A stretch of DNA of 64,000 bases from assembly GCF_037102585.1 (NCBI RefSeq), contig NW_027043821.1, positions 558,001 through 622,000 on the forward strand, given 5' to 3'. Shown here one piece after another: positions 47,001 to 57,800 of this stretch. Under the pieces are notes generated by a model. That model saw nothing but the letters and a program-made list of their open reading frames with translations. It was not told the DNA's origin and searched no databases. Within the stretch, counting starts at the first letter, position 1. Every line of letters starts with the position of its first letter. The translations under genes were made by a program, and so were the position numbers. The DNA comes from Saccharomycopsis crataegensis (lineage: Eukaryota; Ascomycota; Saccharomycetes; Ascoideales; Saccharomycopsidaceae).

Positions 47001-47233
47001 TTTGACTGTTTATCTATTTAGTGTTATCAAGCCCTGAATAATAGTTAGGAGGAAACAGTAACGACAAACTGAAGGGACGATTTTTTTTCAATAATAATTT
47101 GTCTCTATGGTCACGTGAATATAACACCGAGAAGTGCAGGCCTTATTTATCTCTAAGAGGAGATGAGTTGAACCAAAGGTATAGTTGTTTGGAGTGAAAC
47201 TGTTATAATTCCTGGTACACCAAGATACTCTCT
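47001..47233. promoter_or_regulatory. Divergent promoter, NMT1/LRR-RING, with GTCACGTG
   Basis: Only 233 bp separate the two ATGs. A GTCACGTG (Cbf1-like) octamer sits at 47110-47117, near the middle, with a T-tract just before it. The two genes may be co-regulated; this is inference. Confidence 0.5.
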
Positions 47234-50200
47234 ATGGATAAAGGTGACACTATTCTGTGTCCAGGAGCAGATAATAATCCAAGCAAAGCTACGGAGGGCC
47301 AAGGCCAGAATTCTACTCCTACACCCGTGGGTGTGCCATCGCCGAGTGATGGCTCCTTACTCACCCCAACTCTGATTCAACAGCCTCCTAAAGCTAAAAG
47401 AAAATATAGGAGAAAGGTCCATCCAAGTTATATCAATACTAGTGTGCCTACACAATTTAATTTTACACTCAACAATTTTGAAAATGATTCAGAGAGCAAA
47501 AGAAAAAGAAAGAAAATTATATCGCGAAACCTCGAAGGTAGAAAAGATATTGTCTTCTACAATGACAGGGTCGAGCATTACAAGGGTAAAAAAAATTGTG
47601 TTTTCATCAAACTAGAGAACTATAAGAATGAATTCAAGGACTACAGCTATTGTACTGATGTTTTTTTGGAGATATTTGGAAGCATAAGCACCCTTTTTGA
47701 AAGTGGTATCATCGTCTTCCTCAAAAATAGAAATATAAAATTTCAAATAGTGTTCCACACAGCAAGAATTAACAAGCCAGATTTGACAAGTATTACCAAG
47801 CGATTAGTGGGACTTTCTCATATGACCAACTTGATTTTGCCAGAGTTGGAATCTCTAGATTTGGATGAAAGATATATCGACCCAGGAGTACTCATTTGCC
47901 CAAATGTGAAAGAACTATGTCCCGAAAGTCGTTATCGTGGTGCTGGAAATTTTACAAGCGAATCTTTTCCTCAATTAAGCCGTCTTATTTTACATGATTC
48001 AACAGTCAATAATCTTTCATTGTCGTTTAAAAACTTGAAGGTATTGGATATGAAGGGTTGTTCTTTGGTGGGTAATTTTTTATGCTCCACTTGTCCTATG
48101 CTAGAACAAATTAATCTCTCTGATACTGGAATCAAGTCATTTGAATCTTTTTCTTATTTCCCAGCCCTAAAGGTATTAAATTTGGAAAATGCGAGTTTTA
48201 TGGACAGTTTATCCCTTGGGTTTGTACCTAAGCTTCAAAATTTGAATATTAAACATTGTAAAAGTTTGAATAAAATTGGTTTTTTCAATGCACCTGAATT
48301 GTTGGAACTTGAAATGTCGGGTGCCGGTTCTAATAAAGAATCATGTTTGCGGTTGGACCATTTGGATGTTCCGAAGTTGCAAATGCTCAAGGCTCGTGGG
48401 GCAGGTATTAAATCTCTACCAGCAACTTTATCGTCAGCAAAACTTATAGATTTAAGATCCACCGCCAAACTTGAAAGTATTCTGAATTTTGATCTTTCGA
48501 GTTTGGTTATCCTTGATCTACTGTATAGTTGGTTGGCATCTCTTGATATAAAAGTTTCCCATAGATTGAAGGTACTAGGATTAGAGAGCAACAATAATTT
48601 GAAAGAACTAGCTATTGATTCCTTTGATATGCCATATTATATTGAGTGCACCTTAAGAGAGCTTTTTGAAAAGCAAGGCATAGAATATAGCGCTTATGAT
48701 GTTAAAAGAATTCTCAAGTCTGTTCCACATAGTGCAGTGCTAGAAGATGAGCAACTTATATCAGTGAGTGAAGAGTTGTGTACCACGCCCTATATTGACA
48801 AAACAATGAGAGAATTAGGGGTATCTTCTCCATCGCTGGGAGAAAATTGCCACATTAATTGTCTTTTGGGGCTCAAAACATTCGTGTTAAATTGTCCAGC
48901 GTTGTTGAGAATCAAGCACTTTAGCTTGCCTCATATTAAATCTTTGCGAGTTATTACTGAAGACTTAACAGAAATAATAGGTCTTAGGTGCCCAAATCTT
49001 TATTTTTTAGAGGTTTACCAAAACAATTTAGCAAAAGTCGAGAAGCTTTTTGTGCCGAGGCTTGAAGAATTGGCATTATTTGACTCGCCTATTAATTCAA
49101 TCCAGTTTTTCAACACCGCGAGAAACAACAGTTCAAACAATCCCCGAAATGACACATACAATAACCCATTGGCTAGTTTGCGTTCTTTAGAAATCAGCAG
49201 CTTGAGTAAGTTGGAATCTATCAATCTTAATAATGTACCCAACTTGAGGAAGATGAGAGTTGATGGCTGCCATAGGTTGAAGAAAATTACCGGATGTTCT
49301 ATTTTGAAGCGAATTTCGGTCATTCGATGTGATATTTTAGAGACCATTGATGTTGATTTGCCTCATGCTTTTACTATTGATCTCTCTTCCTTGCCGTCTT
49401 TGAAAATTCTAGATGAAAAACTACAAGTTCCGGGCCTTAAAAGTCTACAAATTAAAGATTGTGATTCTTTGAAGTATGTGGTTTTGCCCAAAGCTGACCA
49501 TTTAGTCGAACTTGACTTGTCATGGTGCAGGTCTTTGTCTTATTGGTCGTTTGGTACCTCTGTAATCTCAGATGCCAACTTTGGCTATTTGGATTCCTTG
49601 GTAAACCTCCCAAAAGACTTTAGCTTAGCAGGAACCGTAATGATCACCAAATGCAAAAAACTTGAAAAAATTCAAAGCAACACAGATAAGGTAATTAATC
49701 TCGTTATCAAATCATGTTCTCTGTTCTCTGCAAACGGATTGATATTAAATGATATTAAATCGATTCTGATAGAAAACTGTACTTTTCTAGAAAAAATTCA
49801 TCTGTCTAAAGTTTTAAAGAACTTATCCTCTTTAGCTTTCCGATCATGTCCCAAGCTAATGTCTGTTTCATTGAATGCTCCACAGCTTATGTTGTTGAGT
49901 TTGATTGACTGTGAGACTTTATCTTCGTTCACTCTTCAGAGTGATGGCTCTAATAGTATACAGCTGATCAAAATTACCAACAGTCCAATAGGGCAATTAA
50001 TTTTACCTAAAACTCCTGAGTCACTAATTCCAGAACTAATTCTCGGTGATACTGAAATAGGTGTCTTGAATGTGATTTCTGTTTGGAAAATAGGCTATTT
50101 ACTTCTTGGGAACATATCTCTGTGTAAAAAAGTCGTTGCATCTCAATTTAGGAACGTCGAAAATCTAAGACTCATGGGCGATGGAATTGAGGAAATTTGT

Positions 50201-51466
50201 GAAGACTTGGAAAATTTGAAATCTTTAACCACGATCAATGTGTCTTCGTTGAAGAAATTGATGATTAACCAGGAAACTTCCAAGAATTTCCGGATCTTAG
50301 ATGTGGAAGGTGGTCAACTTGAATCGGTTAATATCAAAGGGCAGTTTAAAAGCCATTTCAAGAAAGTCTGCTTCACAGGAGAGCTTCAACTTGACCAGAG
50401 AGCACCTTGTGTGATTCGCTCTAGTGTATTTGCATCAAGGCTTTTTGATATTAAGAAGATGTTGATGGAGAGAAACTATGTATTTTGGCCAGTTCTTGTC
50501 AAGATTCTTTGCACACAGTTAAAGTCAGTTACAAATGTTTATTTCCGAAGAAATATTTTCGATCACTCTGGATTTCCTGAACCAAACGTAACTTTTGGCA
50601 GTGATGGCTATTTAAAGTTCCCTTCAAATCAGGATGATCTAGCCGATATTAAGATGGTTGAATTCACCACAAGTGGCAGCGCCCCTTTCGATGATTCAAA
50701 CCGTGAAAGAAGCAATGTCTTTCTAAATAGGGACGGTGGTAATTCCTATTTTGAAACTGAGGAAGACATGAAGGAGCTCACCCCTATTTTAATTCTACTT
50801 TTAGACAAGTATAAATCTTCCATTGATAATGGAACATATTCTATCTATCGTGAGGTCCTTTTAGTATTATATTTGTCTCTTAATATCCCGCCATTGAAAA
50901 AACAGATCCTCAAAGAGGTGTTTTACCAGAAATTTCTAGATAGTTCCGTATTGAAGACATTCAAAAGATCTGCCATAACAACAAATAACAGCCACTATTG
51001 CATAAAGTTTTTCCATAATTTCCAAAAGGTTGTCATACATGAATTAGAAGCGAAGGGTGCCGAAGTTATTAGGACGAGAGTTATACGTGAAAATGGAAAT
51101 GTATCGGAAGCTGATTTGGCAAATGTCTTTTTCTATCTATCAAGAAAAGCATTGAATTTCTTGAGTGAAAATTTGGAGAACTTGAATCACCCGCGATGCC
51201 CCATTTGCTTTGATAACGAAGAAACTAATTCTTTCGCATACTATAGAGAGTGTGGACATAGTTGCTGTGAAGAGTGCTTTCAGAATGTTTCTCGTAAGAA
51301 GTGCTTTCTCTGTAGAAGCAAAGTTTCCAGTGGTACTCAGGACAAACTTCGTACCAATTCTGAAGTTGATTTATTCATAAAAGTGAAAAAAAATTTCAAA
51401 TACTGGACCGAATTTAAGGATATGTCGCGGTCGGTGCTTTCAGCTGCGCATTTCAATTCCAGATAG
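47234..51466 (+). CDS. Large leucine-rich-repeat protein with C-terminal RING finger
   Basis: A single 1410-codon frame that I cannot match to a named yeast gene. Residues 1-100 are hydrophilic, with a Pro-rich start and a KRKRKK cluster like a nuclear signal. Residues about 105-190 form a mixed domain (DVFLEIFGSISTLFESGIIV). From about 195 to 1080 there are several dozen irregular leucine-rich repeats, 20-24 residues each, of the form LxxLxLxxCxxLxxIxL, such as LKVLDMKGCSLVG and LRKMRVDGCHRLKKI. A helical region (about 1085-1310) follows. A RING-HC finger starts at Cys1322: CPIC, then 14 residues to ECGHSCCEEC, then CFLC, giving all eight ligands in C3HC4 order. This suggests a ubiquitin ligase whose LRR arc recognises substrate. 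Its role and substrate are unknown. It might relate to the LRR-containing IFA/LPF families of Candida, but I cannot verify that. Confidence 0.85.
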   Translation: MDKGDTILCPGADNNPSKATEGQGQNSTPTPVGVPSPSDGSLLTPTLIQQPPKAKRKYRRKVHPSYINTSVPTQFNFTLNNFENDSESKRKRKKIISRNLEGRKDIVFYNDRVEHYKGKKNCVFIKLENYKNEFKDYSYCTDVFLEIFGSISTLFESGIIVFLKNRNIKFQIVFHTARINKPDLTSITKRLVGLSHMTNLILPELESLDLDERYIDPGVLICPNVKELCPESRYRGAGNFTSESFPQLSRLILHDSTVNNLSLSFKNLKVLDMKGCSLVGNFLCSTCPMLEQINLSDTGIKSFESFSYFPALKVLNLENASFMDSLSLGFVPKLQNLNIKHCKSLNKIGFFNAPELLELEMSGAGSNKESCLRLDHLDVPKLQMLKARGAGIKSLPATLSSAKLIDLRSTAKLESILNFDLSSLVILDLLYSWLASLDIKVSHRLKVLGLESNNNLKELAIDSFDMPYYIECTLRELFEKQGIEYSAYDVKRILKSVPHSAVLEDEQLISVSEELCTTPYIDKTMRELGVSSPSLGENCHINCLLGLKTFVLNCPALLRIKHFSLPHIKSLRVITEDLTEIIGLRCPNLYFLEVYQNNLAKVEKLFVPRLEELALFDSPINSIQFFNTARNNSSNNPRNDTYNNPLASLRSLEISSLSKLESINLNNVPNLRKMRVDGCHRLKKITGCSILKRISVIRCDILETIDVDLPHAFTIDLSSLPSLKILDEKLQVPGLKSLQIKDCDSLKYVVLPKADHLVELDLSWCRSLSYWSFGTSVISDANFGYLDSLVNLPKDFSLAGTVMITKCKKLEKIQSNTDKVINLVIKSCSLFSANGLILNDIKSILIENCTFLEKIHLSKVLKNLSSLAFRSCPKLMSVSLNAPQLMLLSLIDCETLSSFTLQSDGSNSIQLIKITNSPIGQLILPKTPESLIPELILGDTEIGVLNVISVWKIGYLLLGNISLCKKVVASQFRNVENLRLMGDGIEEICEDLENLKSLTTINVSSLKKLMINQETSKNFRILDVEGGQLESVNIKGQFKSHFKKVCFTGELQLDQRAPCVIRSSVFASRLFDIKKMLMERNYVFWPVLVKILCTQLKSVTNVYFRRNIFDHSGFPEPNVTFGSDGYLKFPSNQDDLADIKMVEFTTSGSAPFDDSNRERSNVFLNRDGGNSYFETEEDMKELTPILILLLDKYKSSIDNGTYSIYREVLLVLYLSLNIPPLKKQILKEVFYQKFLDSSVLKTFKRSAITTNNSHYCIKFFHNFQKVVIHELEAKGAEVIRTRVIRENGNVSEADLANVFFYLSRKALNFLSENLENLNHPRCPICFDNEETNSFAYYRECGHSCCEECFQNVSRKKCFLCRSKVSSGTQDKLRTNSEVDLFIKVKKNFKYWTEFKDMSRSVLSAAHFNSR

Positions 51467-52230
51467 CCAAACACACGGAATCATATTTCTAGTTTTCACT
51501 ACACTAGAGAAAGATGTATATTTTTCAGTAAATCAGAAGTTTATTTTTTTTTCTTTATTTTTTTTTTTGTATGGCTGTTCTCTTTGCATATTCTTGTGTC
51601 AGTTATAATATCTATCCCGATCTACAATATCGCGATATATTGTTTTGAATACATTGCCATTTCATTCTAATATATTGCTATTTCACACGATAACAACATT
51701 CTATTCATGTTGGGGAATCATGCGACATGTGCCTGAGAATGGAGCCCTGGTGAGCGCGAGGGACGAATCAATCCCAGAATGATCGGCCATGAGATTTTAC
51801 TCTTTTTCCCCTTATCACTCTGTTGGTTTTCTGTCTATTATATCTACGGTTTCCAAAAATATATTGGCTCTAATAGCATAAAACATTTTTCTAAAAACTC
51901 CGAAATTGGGCAAAGTTAGCCAGCTTTTTTCTTGTTTTTCGTTTTGTTTTGTACGCATTTGCTCGATCCCATTCAGACATCACAGGTCATCTCATCTCAT
52001 CTCATCGCTGCTGTCACACACACACACCTAAAAAAAAAAAAAAGACAAACATCATAATAAATAATAACAGCCACAGAAAAAAGAGAATAAGGAAGAGTGA
52101 GGATAATAAGCCATAAAATCAAATCTCTTTCTGACAATATCCAATCATAACACAAGAAAAAAAAAGCATAAGAAAAAAAAACATTACATATCAAGGGAGG
52201 CAAATTTAAATCAATTTTTTAGAGTTGATT
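51467..52230. other. Intergenic region, LRR-RING/REEP
   Basis: The terminator region of the LRR-RING gene with T-tracts (51544-51567) and the promoter of the next gene. Repeats of TATATTG occur at about 51630-51680, CATCTCATCTCATC at about 51989-52004 and a short CA run at 52016-52027. No gene is seen. Confidence 0.6.
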
Positions 52231-53185
52231 ATGTTTGGGTTATTATTCAACATATCCAGGTAAGTCGCCATTTACATATATCTAAACAAGATGTCTGATT
52301 AAGTCTTATTCTATGTTTAGCACTTACTAACGCCCACTCCTTCGCAGCTTCGTCATTTCAATTCTTTTTCCGATTTATCTATCATTTAAGTCCTTGCAAG
52401 CTAACGACTCCAATCTTTTGAAATCATGGCTCATCTATTGGATAGTGTTTGTAGCCATTAATTTCATGGAGACTTTCTTTGCTTTTGTGCTCAACTTTAT
52501 CCCCTTTTATCCCTTCTTGAGATTGTATTTCCAATTATGGCTTGTGCTCCCTCAGACCAAAGGGGCTGTTTTTCTATATTATAATTACCTATCCCCATTC
52601 TTGAAAAAACATGAGTCCGAAATCGAAGGGTTTGTCGATAATGTCTATGGAAATTTTTGGACATTCCTTTCTGACTGCAAGCAATTTTTAGTTAGCCTTA
52701 TTAAGCGCAATTTGTTTGGTACGAAGGACTCAGATTCCGTTCACAAGCCTCGGAATAAATACTTCAATTTCGTCACTAGTTATTTTGGCATGCCGGGGAA
52801 TCTAATGAGTAGTGATGAGGCTGCAGACGAAAAATTGTCAATGTCTTATATGGAATCATTACTTAACCAATTCAAGGAACAAAAAACTGATGAATTTGCC
52901 GTGGATAGCAATTCAATGTCATTTTTCGAAAGCTTTTTATTGACTATCCCAAAGAGTGGGTATGCATTGAAGAATACTTTTTCAACTCTGAATGAAGCTA
53001 AACCACGCCTGGGGGAAACAAGTGTTAGTCGGCCTAGCTCTCCGAAAAAAGAACAAGCTGACGTCAGTGCTGAATTTGAAGAGGAAGTGTTTGATTTTGT
53101 CAACAAAGATGAAACCCCGGCTGCTTCAGAAGGTATCTTTTCTAGTTTTGGGTGGGTCAAAGTCAGCAAAGAAAAGACTGAGTAA
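52231..53185 (+). CDS. TB2/DP1/HVA22 (REEP1-4-type) ER membrane-shaping protein, spliced
   Basis: Exon 1 is 52231-52259 and exon 2 is 52348-53185, giving 288 residues. Splicing gives MFGLLFNISSFVISILFPIY, then LSFKSLQANDSNLLKSWLIY, which is the start of the TB2/DP1/HVA22 domain. The rest of the domain follows: WIVFVAINFMETFFAFVLNF, IPFYPFLRLYFQLWLVLPQT and KGAVFLYYNYLSPFL. This is the conserved Y-S-F/WL-YW/LP-x-T-x-G-A pattern. The domain starts almost at residue 1, with no extra hydrophobic hairpin before it, as in REEP1-4 and S. pombe Rop1 rather than Yop1/REEP5. A soluble tail of about 160 residues follows, partly acidic and Ser-rich. Family role: shaping tubular ER by membrane hairpins. 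The intron has GTAAGT, TACTAAC and CAG. Confidence 0.85.
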
Positions 53186-53775
53186 ATAATTGGCTTTTAA
53201 CATTTCGTATTATATTCCTAGGACACATGACAGTTTTATTAAGAGTCCTATTGTCGTATTTATGGTTTTGTTTCGTTTTTCTCCTTTCTCTCTTAAATTG
53301 TTATTTCCCACATATGGTTATCCCCTCCTATTTGGTCTTGTTATTGTTGTTGTTTTTTCATCATGCTTTGGATGAATGTTCTCATTTCTCTATTTATTAT
53401 CATTGTTGTTATTATTTCTTCTTCTGTCTCCCCATCACTGTTTTGCAGTTAACAGTACACTATTTCCCTTTTTCCGGCAGATTTTCTGGTGGTACCTGGC
53501 GCAAACTAAGAGAATCCTGGAGAAGCTTCTTCTTTGTGTTTGATTCTCTGTTATGCTTGACTCGTCGTCCTAATTTCTAGTTGATATTTTTTCCTATATA
53601 CTTAACTTGTTTGAATTCTTTCATCTTTTTTTTTTCTTTTATTCTTCAGTAGATTGTGACCACCAGCTACGAGTTCAAGAAAGTAAAAAGTAGGCACAGT
53701 GAAATTTGTATTTGAAAAGAAAATACCAATATCTATATATACAAGGAACAGGATTCATTATGTGTTATATATCAA
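53186..53775. other. Convergent intergenic region, REEP/MRP20
   Basis: T-rich sequence downstream of the REEP gene. A 117-codon frame at 53227-53580 translates to a Leu/Phe/Tyr-rich string from T-tracts and has no recognisable domain, so I do not call it. No RNA gene is seen. Confidence 0.55.
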
Positions 53776-54528
53776 CTATTTCTGTTTTTCCTTCAAGAAT
53801 TGCTCCATTAAAATATTATCCGTGGCCCTGCTGTCTGCTTTAATGGCCTTATTCTTCTCATTCTTCAAACGTTTTCCGAGGAATTTTGGTATGAAACTCT
53901 CGACACTGTGGTCCACACCTTCGAATTTATAAAGACCTTCAAAGGCTTTGGATGGCTTGAATTTATCAGACCCAGTACTACTACTCATTTCGTATGTGTA
54001 CTGGTACGCTTCATTAGTAGTTTCCAAGGCATTCTTCGATGCAGCAGACATAGTTTGTTCACCTGGCCAAATAAAAGGCTCTTCCATATCGATGGTCATC
54101 TTCTTGATCTGACCACTTCTGTATCTTGGGGTGGTACCTGTTCTAATGAATCTTCCTGGTAAAAGCTGGGTAGTGATATTAAGAGCTCTAAGCCCGTATA
54201 TGTGGAATAAGTAATCTCTAAGGTCCAATTTGTTGAATGATTTAGGAACAATGAATTTGGCTTGGTAAGGGGTATGTTTTGCATTTGGTCTCAAGAGAAT
54301 AACTCTGGCTTTTGGGAAATATCTTTTGTCGCTACCAACTCTGAAATGTGGAGCTTCAGAATTAAGACTTTCTTCTGTTCGACTGACAAGGCTGTCAGAG
54401 AATTTCAAATTATTGTTACGTGTAGAAGCGGCAGTCACAGTCTCACTGGCAATTGCTGGTGGCGCTTCTGTGACAGTGGCAAGTGATCTTTTGAACACCG
54501 ACAAGGCACCGGTATTAAATCTAGGCAT
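53776..54528 (-). CDS. MRP20: Mitochondrial ribosomal protein uL23m (Mrp20)
   Basis: Large-subunit mitoribosomal protein near the exit-tunnel rim, where the membrane insertion machinery docks. I start it at 54528 (MPRFNTGALSVFKRSLATVT), a basic amphipathic presequence, giving 250 residues (263 in S. cerevisiae). An in-frame ATG 51 bp upstream (54579) would prepend MIEHHRYIYILGKNNIK, which looks like leader. The L23 core includes KRYFPKARVILLRPNAKHTP, YQAKFIVPKSFNKLDLRDYL, FHIYGLRALNITTQLLPGRF and TPRYRSGQIKKMTIDMEEPF, with the IWPGE motif typical of yeast Mrp20. The gene diverges from RPB2. Confidence 0.93.
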   Translation of the reverse strand: MPRFNTGALSVFKRSLATVTEAPPAIASETVTAASTRNNNLKFSDSLVSRTEESLNSEAPHFRVGSDKRYFPKARVILLRPNAKHTPYQAKFIVPKSFNKLDLRDYLFHIYGLRALNITTQLLPGRFIRTGTTPRYRSGQIKKMTIDMEEPFIWPGEQTMSAASKNALETTNEAYQYTYEMSSSTGSDKFKPSKAFEGLYKFEGVDHSVESFIPKFLGKRLKNEKNKAIKADSRATDNILMEQFLKEKQK

Positions 54529-54804
54529 CTTTATGTTGTTTTTCCCCAATATATATATATATCTGTGGTGTTCTATCACTGTATTGTACCTTTGGTGATT
54601 TTGTTATCATCCAACCAATTTTTCACGCAGCTCATAAATTTTTTTAATTATGTTACCCGCAGAAAAACCCTGGATCTCGAGCCGGGTGATAGAAAAAGCC
54701 AGTGGAAAAATCGAATTGGTGATAGAAATTAATAACAAATTGAAGGTTGGCGGCTGCTTTACCGACAGAGTTATCGTCTGCAATCCCATACTCATCAATC
54801 TATC

Positions 54805-57800
54805 ATGACGGACAGTAAGTGTTCTATTTAATTGTTAAGAAACAAGGTTACTGTTTCTGGTTTACTTTAATTTATTGTGTTTGATAATGAGTGGTTGATA
54901 GTTGAAAATCTTTTTTTTTTTTGCCGCTCGATTAATTGAAAGTTGAAGAATTTCTAACAAATGATCTTTAGTTTATCAAGACGAGTCTATGTATGACCAA
55001 GGGGAAGATTATGGTGACTCATACGGCTACGATGATTATGGTGATCAGCAAATCCAACCTGAAGATTGTTGGGCAGTTATTTCTTCATTCTTCCAGGAAA
55101 AGGGTTTAGTGTCGCAACAGATTGATTCGTTTGATGAATTTGTGAACACAACTATCCAAGAGTTGATTTGGGAAGATCCTTCATTGGTTCTTGACCAGCC
55201 AGCCCAACATATGACTGAGACTGATAATAAAAATAAAAGATACGAAATCACGTTTGGGAAGATTTTCATTACAAAACCAAATATCACCGAACCTGATGGG
55301 GATGTGAGACAAGTGTTTCCTCAAGAAGCAAGATTGAGAAATTTGACATATTCATCGTATTTGCAAGTGGAAATTAGTAAAAGAGTATTGGTTTCTATTG
55401 ATGATCCAAATAATATTGTGCCAGCCTCAGAAGTTGAATGGATTGTGGAAGAGGAAGATGTGATTAACGAAGATACCGCGGCTCCATTGGCTCCTATTGG
55501 TAAGGTTCCAATCATGGTCAGATCTAAGTTCTGTATGTTACAGGATTTCTCCATGCAAGAATGTTACGAATTGAAAGAATGTCCTTACGATATGGGTGGT
55601 TATTTCATCATTAACGGTTCTGAAAAGGTTTTAATCGCCCAAGAAAGAGCTGCTGCGAATATTGTTCAAGTTTTCAAGAAGTCTGCACCTTCTCCTATTC
55701 AATTTCTTTCTGAAGTTAGATCGGCTATTGATAATGGTTCTAGATTGATCAGTAATTTGGAAATTAAATTGATGAGAAACAAAACCATCAAGGCCACTTT
55801 GCCGTACATTAAGGCTGATATACCATTATTGGTTGTCTTTAGAGCGCTCGGTGTTGTCCCAGATGGTGATATTATTGAACATATCTGTTATGATGAAAAC
55901 GATTGGCAAATGTTGGAGTTGTTGAAACCATCAATTGAAGAAGCATTCGTCATTCAAGAAAGGGAAGTCGCTTTGGATTTCATTGGTAGAAGAGGTAATG
56001 TCCTTGGTATTAGAAGAGAAAAACGTATCCAATATGCTAAAGATATCTTGCAGAAGGAATTGTTACCACACATTACTAGAGAAGAAGGTTTCGAATCTCG
56101 TAAAGCATTCTTTTTGGGTTACATGGTGAATAAATTGTTGTTATGTGCATTGGAAAGAAAGGAACCAGATGATAGAGATCATTTTGGTAAAAAAAGATTG
56201 GACTTGGCTGGTCCATTGTTGGCTAAATTGTTCAGACTTTTGTTTAGAAAGTTATCTAGGGATATTTTCAGATATATGCAAAGATGTGTGGAAACAAACA
56301 GAGATTTCAACTTGTCATTGGCAATTAGACCATCTACTATCACTGATGGTTTGAGATATTCGTTGGCCACTGGTAACTGGGGTGAACAAAAGAAAGCCAT
56401 GTCCGCTAAGGCTGGTGTGTCTCAAGTGTTGAATAGATATACTTACTCATCCACATTATCACATTTAAGAAGAACTAATACCCCTATTGGTAGAGATGGT
56501 AAGATTGCCAAGCCTAGACAATTGCATAACTCGCACTGGGGTCTTGTGTGTCCTGCAGAAACTCCTGAAGGTCAGGCTTGTGGTTTGGTGAAAAACTTGT
56601 CTTTAATGACTTGTATTTCTGTCGGTACTCCTTCAGAAGCCATCGTTGAATATTTGGAAGAATGGGGTATGGATCCTCTTGAAGATTATGTTCCTCACAA
56701 AGACACCAAGTCGACTAGAATTTTCGTTAATGGTGTGTGGGTTGGTGTTCAAAAAGATGCTTCTATTATTGATGAAGCTTTGAGAGGCTTGAGAAGAAAA
56801 GGTGATATCAATCCTGAAGTGTCGATTGTCAGAAACGTTAGAGAAAAAGAATTCAAGATTTTCACTGATGCTGGTAGAGTTTACAGACCATTATTTGTGG
56901 TAGAGGAGGGTCGTCTTAAGTTGGAGAAGAAGCATGTGCTTGACTTGCTAGATACTCAAGCAAAGGCAGACGAAGAAGTGGAAGGTGAAGTTGCAGATGA
57001 TGAGGACTTTGAAAAATTCACCTGGTCTTCATTGGTCAACGAAGGTATCATTGAATATATTGATGCCGAAGAAGAAGAAACCACCATGATTGCCATGACT
57101 CCGGAAGATTTGGAAGGCGCAAAGGATAATTCTGAAGATCCATCTGGTAGAATTAAGATCAAGCATAATACAAGTAACCAAACATGGACTCATTGTGAAA
57201 TTCATCCTTCTATGATTTTGGGGGTTGCGGCGTCAGTTATTCCATTCCCTGATCACAATCAATCTCCAAGAAATACGTATCAATCCGCTATGGGTAAGCA
57301 AGCTATGGGGGTTTTCTTAACAAACTATGGTTTCAGAATGGATACCATGGCAAACATTTTGTATTACCCTCAAAAGCCTTTGGCCACCACCAGATCTATG
57401 GAATATCTTAAATTCAGAGAATTGCCGGCTGGTCAAAATGCTATTGTTGCAATTTTGTGTTACTCTGGTTATAACCAAGAAGATTCCGTCATTATGAATC
57501 AATCATCCATTGATAGAGGGTTATTCAGATCTTTGTTCTTCAGATCTTATATGGATCAGGAAAGAAGAGAAGGTATGAATTTTGTTGAAGAGTTTGAAAA
57601 GCCACAACGTAGTAATACTTTGAGATTGAAACAAGGTACATATGAAAAATTGGATCCGGGCGATGGGTTGATTGCCCCGGGTGTCAGAGTTTCTGGTGGT
57701 GATGTCATCATTGGTAAGACTGCGCCAATTCCTGCTAATAACGAAGAATTAGGTCAACGGACGCAGTTCCACACAAAGAGAGATGCTTCCACAACCTTGA

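Noticed and set aside
53227-53580. 117-codon plus-strand frame after the REEP gene
   Set aside because: The product is a Leu/Phe/Cys/Tyr string caused by T-rich DNA, with no conserved motif and no promoter distance from the previous gene.
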